NCBI RefSeq assembly: GCF_001949145.1 | Contig: NW_019091356.1 | Coordinates: 2,591,202-2,655,201, forward strand | DNA: 64,000 bases | Direction of reading: 5' to 3' | Origin: Acanthaster planci | Lineage: Eukaryota; Echinodermata; Asteroidea; Valvatida; Acanthasteridae | Part shown: piece after piece, positions 35,101-47,100 of the stretch | How the letters are laid out: every line of letters begins with the position of its first letter | How positions within the stretch are numbered: the first letter of the stretch is position 1 | The notes under the pieces: generated by a model | Told to the model about the DNA's origin: nothing | The model's input: the letters and a program-made list of their open reading frames with translations, nothing else | Database searches by the model: none | Translations under genes and position numbers: made by a program

Positions 35101-38100
35101 ATTCAGACACCAGTCAAGACATTTTGGACCCTTTTTTGGGCCAGTGTTACCGGAAACACATTTTTTTTTTTCTTCTTTGATCTGTGCTTGTCCGCTGCAC
35201 TGTGCAGCAGGTGAAACTACGACGCTCGGAGGGAAAACTAAAATAACAGGAATTTCTGGTTCAGTCAGAAAAGGAAACCAGTCGGATATGCTAGCACTCC
35301 TCATTGCAAACTTGTAGAGACATTTGTTTGCATTGCAGGTTTTTTTTTTCACAAGAATGCAAGTGGCATTCAAACCATGCAATTTGCTTTACGCTTTCTT
35401 TTTTTTTGCTTGTTACCTTTGGGAAGAAAAAAAGCAACAGTTAATTTCATGCTTTCCATATCCCATTGCTCATTCCTTTACCATTCATCGCGTCAGTGAA
35501 GAAAAATCACTGGCGCTTTATAGGAAAAAACCTTTCATTGCTGCAGGTCATTTTATTAAACTTCTCAAGAAAGAAACTCTAACGTTTTGGATTATTTGAA
35601 GGGAAGGCTGCCACTTTCACATGGGTTTGAAAGCCAACATGAATTTGAACGTTTCATGTCGTATCAAACACTTGCATCGCCAATTCAACTGAAACATCAA
35701 ATTGGCTTCATTCTCACATTTTTCTGAAGCACCAACTGGCCCTGACATGTTTTTTTTCTCCAAATTTCTAATTCACCCTTTACAGAAAAGAAAATAAAAA
35801 AAAAAAAATCAAAAGTCTTTCTCTCTCATTTCTGCTAGTGTGTTGTTTGTCCCCCGTTTTCCACTCTTTGATTTTTTTTGCATTCTAGACCCTTTCGCTG
35901 CCTGTAGTTGTGGTGTCGCATGGTAACCAAGAATGCAATGCTTTAGCAACCATTCTCTGGGATAATGCTTTTGGTGACTGCTCATCAGTAAGTTTTTTTT
36001 TTCCGGCCGTCCCGGCCCAGTGTTGGACAGCGAAGTGTCTGAGAGCAGGGCAGGCCGTGGGATGGTCAAAGACGGTAACAAACCCTTGCATGGCTTCATG
36101 CTAACAGTTTGCTTTGGACAGTGTGGTGTTTGCTTGCTTGCCAGCTAAATCGTTGTTCATGCTTAACCAATTAAAATGGCTATCCGCATTCTTGCCAAAA
36201 AAATCTTCCCCCAAAACTTCTCCAAAAAAAAAATAAAAAAAGATGAAGAAATGTACCTTTTATTTCTCCTATTCTACCGATTCTGAAATGTCATTTTAAT
36301 TCATTTTCAGCCAATTGACACCGTATTAAAAACTGAATAACCAGTAACCGAAAAAATCAGCCAAAGGTCAATCCGTGCTTGTTCCTGCCCACATTTCATG
36401 GACAGTCCGTTGTCGTTAACACTGGGTCTTTTTTTTGTTCTTAGTCACTAGCTTGTGATGTTATAACGGGGCTCTGCTGCCCCTGGTTGTTTATCCAACA
36501 GACCATGTCCCTGCCGGTCGTGGTGATTGTCCACGGTAACCAAGAAGCCAACGCATTGGCCACGGTCCTGTGGGACTATGCCTTTGCCGAGCCTGTAAGT
36601 TTGTCGTTTGATCGTTAAACGAAAAAAAAAATGACATAACAAGGTCACGTCCGTCCCCCTGCTTCTCCCCTTCCAACCTGCTAGTCTGCATCAGGGGGTC
36701 GGCCTGTTCACGGGCTTCATTCTAAGCTTTAAGACCACTAGACTAGCTGCTCAAGAAATCTTCCAGATCAGAGAGAGATTTTTTTCCCATCTGTGGTGGA
36801 GAAAAAATTGTCCTAAGCGCTACCAGACTCGTACTTCAGATAGTTCATTGGTCAAGTCAGAAATTTTTCTGCTAACTGGAGAGGTACGAGGAATTATAGT
36901 GGGTCAAAACTAAATAAATGGACTGATATATTTTAGAGGTGGTGACTGTGTTTACTTACATTATTGATTCTGTTGCAGATAGCTAACCTTTCTCCGGATT
37001 TAAATTTTTTTTCCTGACATGACAGGGTAGGATACCATTTGCCGTCCCTGACAAGGTGCCGTGGCCGGAAATGGCCCAGGCCCTCAACTCCAAATTCATG
37101 GCCGTCAATGGTCGTAGTTTGTCCAACGAGAACATGCAGTACCTGGCCATGAAGGCATTCAGTGGTAAGACTTAGAATACGTTGTTTTGGGGAGTCCTGT
37201 GCTGATGCAGTATGCCTTATTTACAAGGCTGCCATTTTTTGATTATGATCCTGTATCTATCCTGTCCAGTACAATCTGTTCGATGGGTGGTGCCAGACTA
37301 TTTTGAGTACCAAGCCTCACTTTCATTTTTTTCTTAAATGTGGCCCAAACATAAAGATATAGTTGACCAGAAATTTTAAATTACTCATCAGCATAAATGA
37401 CATTCATTTGTAATGACTTTTTTTTGTCTCTTTCATTTGTATTTCCTGGTTCCTAAAATAAAAAAGTTAACATTGTTTTGAGGCTGACTTGGGAATAGAA
37501 CCTAGTTATGAGATTGTGAGGTATTTTTAAATAGCTTACGAGGAAAAAATGTCATTCTGGGACCCAGGCCGTGTAACTTGATAAGCCCAGTTCTTGCGTG
37601 TGATTTCTTGGGACTTTCCCAGAGCCAGGATGTGTGACTCCATATGGTGAAATTTTAGAGCTTTGCTAAAATCATTCAGGTTTTGCTGTACTTGCTAGCA
37701 TTTTGTACCATTGTGAGATTTGCGTCACATGTCCAGTGTGGCAGGTGTTCAGAGTCGATGAGGTGGTTTCACGTTTCCATTTTACAGGTCAGAACGTACA
37801 GACTGATGACTACAACAGCATGTACATCAGCTGGAGTACATTCAACAGGGTATGTCGTTACGATGTCACACTTATCACGGTTCTTCTGCCCCGGTTGAAA
37901 CTGTCATTTCTTGAAGCGATCTTCATCTGTGGTTTTCTTTGCGGAAGTCTTAATCATTCAGTGTAATCATTTCTGGAAGTGATTTTCACATGTGGTTTTC
38001 TTTGCGGAAGTCTTAATCATTCGAAGTAATTATTAGCTTTTCAACAACTTTTTTGGGTAGGATCCCCTGCCTGGCTGCACGTTCACCTTCTGGAAGTGGT

Positions 38101-41100
38101 TTCACGGCGTCTTGGAGCTGACAAGGAAATATCTGCGCGCACCGTGGAATGAAGGGTGAGACGTCATTGATAAGTAGAAATCCAGCCTACGTGCCAGCTG
38201 CTACGTGTTTCCACAATCAATTTTTTCTGTATTCGGTACACGTCTTGTGTTCTTGTGCAAGTAGACGGCACCCAAGCCCCGCCAACAATCCATCCATGAA
38301 ATATTAACTGCTTCAAGCCCTGTAATAAAGTAGGTTTCTGGGGTGATCCACGGAGGAGTTTTCCCCCCAAATACGGTGGCTCATGGAGGGAGGTTGGTTT
38401 TACAGCACGAGAAATGGGAGTAGCCTGTGCTTGCTTTATCACACCTTTTCCACGGAGTCTCTTTTATTTCAGTGGTAACTGATTAATGTCAATCCAGTTA
38501 ATGATGTGAACCTGTTTGCGTACAAAATCTGTTGAAAATTAACCCTAACCCTCCTCAATCCTTCACCTGTTGGAGGACTGAGGAGTGTTAGGGTTAACAA
38601 GAAGTTTCCCAAACGGACCTGTCACAGGATGTTTGAACCCAGCTCTGTAGCGAAAGCATGTGGGAACATGCTCAACACGCACACCCATGTGCAAGTCTAC
38701 ACGGTATTGGTTGCTGGGGCTTTAGTTGCCATGGTTACAGTAATTTTATTGCTGTAGGTATAGTTCGTTTGGCCATGCACATCAGGATGACAAAGAGAAT
38801 GAATACCATGTGACTAGCTCTCAGCCAATCAAGTCCGTGGTTGAGAGTGAGAGGTTATATGATCTGTCATCTTGTTTCGCCATCCTGTACTGCAGGTCTA
38901 TCCTGGGCTTCATCACCAAGGAGCACGCCCAAGAGCTGCTCCTGACCAAGCAGACGGGTACCTTCCTGCTGCGCTTCAGCGACTCCAAGCTGGGCGCCAT
39001 CAGCATCACGTGGGTCAACGAAGACCCGACCACAGGTCAGAGCTGCAGGCTGGAAGCTGCTGAATGCTTTTGCGGCACGGGGCCAGCAATCCAAGCCTCT
39101 CCGTCGCTCCACCCCCCCACCCTCCCCCCCCCACCATCCCCCCACCATCCCCCTACCGTCTTCCCACCATCCTCCCCACCGTCTCTCTCCCCTTCCCCTC
39201 CCCCTGTCGGTTTTAACAGCTTGTGTCAGCAAGCTTTCCAACCTTCAATACATGCACATCGAGTCCATATTTCAACTTTGAAGTGAATGCAGATAAATTT
39301 ACGTAAGTCAGCAGAGATGCTGACCAACTCTCCAATCTTTCTTTTGCTTTCAGATAACTGGGGATCGAAATACTATTTCCGCACAAATATTGGGACCTTG
39401 AAAATTCTGCGCAACAGAGTGCATTCCGAAGTTGCAAAATTCTGTACTTTTTCTGAACACAGAGAAGAAGGTTGTTCCTCAAGAAGAATTTCTACCTCAG
39501 AGTTATACTTAATAGTGCGAGGAGGCATCCCAAACTTGCACTGCTCGCAATTGATGCGTTGCAAATTTGACGCCCCCTCCTTCCGTCCCTTCTCGACTTA
39601 CAGGAGACAGGCAAGTGCTGAACCTGCTGCCCTTCTCCAGCGAGGATTTCCACATCCGTTCCCTTGCCGACCGCATCCACGACTTGCCCCACCTGACCAA
39701 CCTCTTCCCGGACATTCCCAAGGACACGGCGTTCGGTAACTTCTACACACCAATGGACGGTGAGTTCCTCCGGCGTATTTTTCACTTAGTCTGGAATGTT
39801 TTCCTTGTCTCCAGCTCTCAAAAATCATGGAGAGGTCCCCCCCATTTTATAATTGGCTCAAGAAATCCCTTACAAGTGCTGTGAGTTGGTGACTAAATAA
39901 ATTAACAAGGTAATTGATTTTGATTTGCCCTAGATATAACTTAAAAATATCGTTTCAAAATACACTGTAGCATTTTTCTTGCATTTTTCTTCTGTTTAAG
40001 TGGCATCACCATCTGCTTTCCAATGCCAGACTTAATGCATAATGTAAAAATCATGGTAAATTCCAAGTTAGAAAAAGTGAGCTGTTAGATTTCTGTTCAC
40101 ATGTATTAAGTCTGATTAAAATCAGATACTAACTTCTTTAATAGTTCAAACTGTCCAATTCATATAATGTGCTTTTCTTGGAATTTTTTTTTTTATCTGC
40201 AGAAGTACTCCCGCAAGCTGGAGATGGATACGTCAGTTCTGTACTGGTCAGTAAGATTCCCCAGTTGAGGTCAGTATCTTAATGGCTGAGTTACTATCTT
40301 TCTTTTTATGTCATCCCAACCGCCTTGGAAATTCTCCAACTTTCATTTAGTTGAGTTGAGATTCGGGGATTCATGCAGTGCCCATGGCTCTGCCGTCTGT
40401 CGCAAAGAATGGATATCGTTTTGTTGTTGGCAATCACTGTATTTCACATTTTTGCAAAGACACTGTGATTTCAGTAACTTGGGCCGTGTCCGAAACGGCC
40501 TTCCAGAGCTACGGCTAGGTCTATTGTCTACGCATCTCCGCACATCTCCATTGGAGGGAAGACCTAGACCTAGCTCTAGACAACAGATGCGGATGCAGCC
40601 TAAGGCTCCCAAACAAACTTGTATTGTGCTAGAGTGTCAATTGTTAGTGCATGAAGTCTGTAATTGGCAGAGCCAAGAAAGTCATATATCGCTGTTTTCA
40701 ATTTCAACATCTTGGAAGGTCATGGAAACTTGTCCAAAACGGCAGAGGTTTTGGGAAAATTAGGGAATTTTGTTGGATCAGTTGCTCCTAGATTATTTCC
40801 TTTTGTGCAAATTAATTTTTTGTACATTTGGACTTTAGGCTTAGTCAAATTTGACCTTCCATTCAATAAAATATTTGAATACTCGGTTGCACTGAATTTC
40901 CTTTACAGTACAAATTAAATTTGTTTAGTTTTTAAAAACTTAAAGAAAATGTCTTTTTTTGGCCTTAATGTGGGTATATGTATTTTCAAGTACATGCACT
41001 TACACCTTGAAATATGCATTCTGATGAAGGTTTGTAACTAAGGATTTGAATTTCCCTCTTTTTTGAACTTCATTGATATTCATCTCTGTGTGCTCAATTT

Positions 41101-44100
41101 TGAAAAAAGGAGCACTGGGATATTTGACCAACAGTTGAATATCTGGATATTGGAGTAATCAGTTTGACCCTCATGTATGCACGGTGCATTGGTGACATGT
41201 AGGCGCGGACAAACGTTTTTAATGAGCAAGGTTTCAGAAAGCAAGCGCACCCCCATAGACCTTGTGACCGCTGAAATATTGAACTGAATATAACAGCAAT
41301 AGAATTTGGGTTCAATTTTTTTTTTTATTTAAATGATTACAGCGCTCCACCGAGCTACCCGATTGAGAATCCCGGATCTGTAGAACCAGCTTCCCCACAG
41401 CAACAGCCTCATAACAGCAGGCAAGAGTTTGTGGACTTCGGCGGGTAAGTGCAGCCTGTTGTCGGTGGGGGTGGGGGGTGGGGGTTTGGGGTAGGGGTGA
41501 TGGGCAGGACGGTGCATCACGGAGGGTTTTCTTACAGAGGGGCCATTTTCAGTTTTGCAGTCGTCATCTTGCATTACATTATTCCGACATTAGGTCATCC
41601 CCTCTTCACTGTTGACCTGGGGCATCGTGCAGGACAGATGCATTTGGAATCACACAAACAGGGTTCTTGAGACGAATTTCCGAAGAGCAACCAAACTTGT
41701 TTTAGCGAAATGCGCATTCTCTACAGAGTGCTGAATACAATTTGACTGACAGCAGTGACTAGCTTTTGAAGAATCACGCAACTGTTTTTACCGTACTTGC
41801 AAACTTTCCAGCTGAAACTACATGGATATAAATGCGGCTGGAAAATGCCGAGTGCTAGTGTAAAGGGAATACTGTTCAGTGTATGGACTTTGGTTGTTTG
41901 TTCCTAATGCTCTGAGAAATGACCCTCTCTGTGGTAACCGTTCAGTGACCCTCTGTATCGTGGACTGCCCGTTTCTGTCAAATTGTTTGTTTGTGTCACC
42001 GCGGACTCTGTTCGGCAGATTAAAACAGGAGCCAGGGGAGGAATAGATTCTACTTGAGGTCCTTGCCAACTGGCGTAGATGTTATAGATACATGCCGATG
42101 GTGGGTGGAAGTAAATCTCTGTTGAGAGTGTGTGCCAACTTGATTGGGGTGGGGTGACGGGAACATTGGAATTGTCAGAAATGTATCTTAAAGCAGGGGA
42201 GTCATTGAATTGGGTGAAGTCTTTTGAAATCATTTTGATACTCCAGCCTGGGCAGGAAATTTTAATTTTTTTCTGATTTGTCTCTGGTAACATGGGGAAT
42301 GGGCAATTGCTGCAAAAATGGCCCCCCAAGTAAGTGCAGATTCGTCATTTGACTTGGGCAAAATTTGCCAAAACCTGTGTTATTGTTCCTAGATCGCTTA
42401 GTGGCTGACCACATTACGCATGTAAACAGTAAGAGTTAAAATCAAAAGTTAAGATCAGGAGTAATTTTCCACAAGATCTGATGCAGGGTTTTCATAAAGA
42501 ATATTTCAGATACAAGATCTGCCCAGTGGAGTCATCATAGCAGTGTTTTCCTCTATTCTTCTTGTCATACCAAAAAGTCATTTTTCAAGTTCAGGAAACT
42601 GAAGCATCAACTCTGACTCAGCAAAAAAAGAAAAATTGGTGGCTTTTTTGAGCCTGTTTGTTACAGAAGTGATAATTACCCTCCCCATTCTTGGGCTAAA
42701 CTGAGAAGTTTGCCATGCCGAATTTGCCACAGCATTTCTGCCATGCTTTTTTGCCGTGGCCAAAAAAAAAAAGCCAAAAAAAAAGCCATGCCCTATTTGC
42801 CATGGCTTTTTTGGCATGCATTCACATTTGTCCCAAACTTGTTCTCTTCTGGCTTTTGGTGCAGCAGAACTTTCTGGTTTGTCACCAGCAGTGGGACAAC
42901 TGTGTGTGCGATCAATCTCGTTGACCTTCGGTTCATGTATGAAATATCTTCCGTTCTTTTGAAGTTGGTTCTAAGTGATCACAAAACAGAATTTTTAATA
43001 AGCATGCTGCGTGCATGCCGTTGGTTTTTAAAATTAGAGAACTTAAAAAAAATTACTGTTTATGTAAATGTGGATTTTCATTTGTGGAACTCAGTGGAAA
43101 CATTTTATCATACATAAAGAATGTGCACACCCCACCTACAGTAACAAAAGAAAAGGAAGAAAAAAAAGGACAGCGATAGATCATGGCTGGCAAAAAAAAA
43201 AAAAAAAGCAGCACGTTCTTGGAACTTGCTGTGAGTCCTCAGATTTCGGAGGACAGAATTTGCCAGACCTCCCCTGCCCTGGGCCGAACGCCTGCCCTGG
43301 GTTTAAGAGTCTTCGTAATTCGGTTGTCATCAACGGCAAACATCTCGTCAGCGGTCGGGCGCTTTTGCAGTCAACAAAAGCAAGAAAAACCTCTGCATTC
43401 TTTGATCTGTATGATAAGATGGATCCATCAATTTGAACCAAAAGTGAAAAGAGAAAACAAAAAAAAATTCAAAGCAAATTTCAATTTTTTTCCTTTTTTT
43501 TTTTGTTTGTTTCGTTTGGGATCTCTATCTCTGCTGCAGGGGAATGGACGCAGCCAGCCCCCCAAGCTAACAGGGATCTTTGCCGTTCATGCCCGATTGA
43601 TTCCTTTGTAAATAACACCAACCCACCCCTCAGTCGCAACGGTCTCCGACTGTCTAAAAGGACTCTGCCTACCCCTTCTTATGTTCAAAGAGAGAGAAAG
43701 AAAGAGAGAAGGAACATGGCATGGAGTCAGGGAACCAGTTTGGATTAAGCAGGCTGATAATCCTTTCTTTGAAGTTTCGAAGAGGGGGAAGTCCATCAGG
43801 AGAGAATCTGGAAGGATTTTTTTTTTTATATTTTATTTTTTTGGTGGTAATTTGATGGAATCAGGAGCTATGAGACTCCCTGCATCGCCAAGCTTCTTTT
43901 TTTTCCCGTACCAGTGAACTTCTCCACTTGACTTGCCCCGTTTAAGGAGTGCGCGTCAATCCCAGCAGGAGTTTGACCCAGCCAATTTTTTAGCAAAACT
44001 GAAAAGCAATAAAGAAATGAACTTAAGGTTTCAAAAAGATGTGGGTGTTTAAAAAAAAAATAGGTGGAATCTGTTCACTGAAAAACAAGAAAAGTAGACG

Positions 44101-47100
44101 GAAAAACCCAAACACATAAATGGGACACTGTTGATGGCATTATTCTTGTTTCGTCTGAGAATTTGTTTTCTGTGGAAATATGTTTTTCATCGTGTAGTTT
44201 AAGAAGACATATTTTAAAAAAAGAAAAAATTTGGAGAAAATCAGAATCATTGTGGTAAACCTTGTGGAGCTATGTTTTACAGCATAACCGTTTAATCTGA
44301 GTACTTGTGGTTTTCCTGAAGAATGACTGGTACGAAATTGAAACATACAGCAAAACAAAATGCAAAAAAAGTAAGTAAATAAGTACATAAATATATAAAA
44401 ATAAAAAATTAAAAGACGTTGAGGCTAAGGGATGGTCAGGCTGTGTTGGCTGGCCAGAGTCAAGCAAGGGCACTCTCAACTGACAACTCCCGATTGGAGG
44501 TCGCATCTGAATGTCCTGGCTAGCTTACAACTAGTAGTGACAAGTATGGTTAAGTGGAAACCGCAGACGTAGTGGCTGCGTCCTTACAGCTAGTCACATC
44601 CAAGACGTTTGAAAGCGTTGTAAAGTCCGGGGTGGGTTGCACCAACAGGGTCTTAAATTTGTTGCTTAAGCAGTCAGATCAATCATGGCCAACGGGCTCT
44701 CTTAGCAAGTCTTGGATAGGACAAAAAACGGAGCCTTCATAATAAGCCAGTCTTTACTTGGCCAGCTTGGAAGAATAATTCACGGGCAGGTTTGTGGAAT
44801 TATTTATCTTCCATTCCATGGGCAGATATTTTATCCCAAACGTAGACCATCTAGGCTAACTCAGGCAGGCAAACCTTATCAAGATGGGCTCAACACATGG
44901 ACTGCTTCTAAAAACCAACTAACTGTACACCCTTTAAGACCAGTCAACATACACAAACGTCGTCAAGACTAGTTCTTGCAATCTATTCCTTCTGATTCAA
45001 ACGTGAGAGGCAGTCTGAATTTTCTTTTCCAAAGAAAACAAAAATTATAGAAACCTTGTTAACATTTGCCATTGAGTTTCTCACTTTGACGTTTCCTTGT
45101 TTAGCTTTTGTAAGTTTTGATCTTGTGTGTATGATGCTTATGATTTTGTATAAATGCATAAAAAAGTTTCTATACATATTAGATATTTTCCAGCTAGTGT
45201 GCTTTGAGTGCAGTAAATAAAGCCGAATAGAAAGAAAAATACATTGGCCAATTTTAAATGCTTTGAACAGAGACTCTCTGGCTAGAGCATTAATAAATGT
45301 ACCAGTTTTCCTACTTCTTTTTCAACAGATTGATAAAATAACCTAGAACTTTGCCAACTTTATTAATGCTATTTTACTCCAGCAAAATGCAACACATGGT
45401 GTCATGGCATTTTGATCGATTCGGGAATGTTAATCACTTTTTTTTTCCATTTTTTTTTCTGCGGCACGTGACGTGTTCATCTTTTAAAGAGAATTGGCTT
45501 TTAATTTACAACATAGTGTTGACTTTTCAAGAAAGATTCTGGCTTTGTCAACATGGCTGTCAAGTCGTCCTGCCTTGGCCAACCAGACATTTTTGCCACA
45601 TTTCAGACATTTTGGCACTTATTTGAGGACTAGTTGCTTTGACAAATACACTATACTTTTCCAACCAAACTAAACCAACAAAGTTTCTTTTTTGATGAAT
45701 TTGAAAGAATGTTTCTATTCGTTGCTTAGAAAGATTTAGAAGAACATTCTGAGTTGAAACTTTTTTTTTTTTTTATAATTTTGTCATTAGTGGAGTGTAA
45801 ACAAGGGATTCAAAATCAAACAAACTCACAGGAAACATTAAAGGTCATTATTTCCAAGAGAGAGAGTGCAGTTTTTGAATGCCCAAAAACTGTACCCAAA
45901 TTTCAAAGATCGACTCACAGAATTTAGCAATTTATCAGAGTTCTGTAAATGTTGGGAAAAGAATTACTTCAATTTTTTTTTTAAATCTCTCACATGGTGC
46001 TCAGAGACGGAAGACATTTTCTTTAAACTAGACTCGTAGATTAGTGAGCAGTGACTAAAATGTATGTACTAGCATGATGCCATCTTTATACAGAACAGAA
46101 GGTAAAACTATTGTAAATAGATCTCTTTGCAAAAAAAAGTCATTTTTTATTTTTTAATGTTTAATTGCTCTTACTGTAGGAAAAGATGAGGTTTTAAGTG
46201 TGGCATTCCATTGTTTAAAAGATAAAACAAATTTTGAGTGAGCTTCTGGGCAGATTTTTCTGTTTTTGTTCAACCAGGGGAAAAATATGCATTTTTGCTG
46301 AGATTTGGACTTTTTGTTTCGCTTGTGCACTGTGTTGTGAAATTGTCAAAAATCCTATTAATGTAAACTCATTAAATTCTTACAAGAGCAAACAATGTGA
46401 ATCGCGAAGTTGGTACTGTGTATACTTTGGTTTTATTTCTTGATGCCATGATTGAATGTTCTTTACGTTTTCAAGTGAATTTCATCCATTTCCTCTTTCA
46501 TTATTGAACTTGTTCTAATAGAAATTCCAATAAAATGAGCAAAAATATCCCATCAGTAGAAACGTTTTTGCAGATGGTGAGCCAAAACTCATGAAGCTCA
46601 TAAAGCAAAAAAAAAAAAATAAAAAAATAAAAAAAAAAAACCCACATAATTATGATTTGAATGAACAAACTTAGAAACTGAGTAACATGACCGGGTGTCT
46701 TTCACACTAAATTGTGAGAGACAGTGCAATTGGTGTTGCACTGAACAAGTCTTGCCGAGTGCTGCATTGCTTGAGGAATTCCTTAATCAGAACTGTTCCA
46801 TGCTCCATTAGACAATACATGTACATGGGACTGAAGATAATCCCAGATTCCAGTAACAGCGAAGTGGAAAGCTGGATCCAAATTTCCAGACTTGTTACTT
46901 CGGCTTTTTATTTCTAAGGCAGGGCGGAGCTAAAGAATTACAATGGGGAGGGCTTTACAGTCATTTGCTACATTTCATGTACTTATGCACCCCCTAAGTT
47001 TATGGGAATAGTAGCTTTCAAGACAAGGGATCGCAAATCAGAAAAAAAGGGCCCATGCAGAAAGTGGGAGGGTATGACAAGTGGGCGTGTTATGTGATAT

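Noticed and set aside
43183-43611. 142-codon frame in the 3' part of STAT
   Set aside because: Starts at a poly-Lys (A-run) segment, has no splice phase compatible with the flanking STAT exons, and reads through the T-rich intron end.
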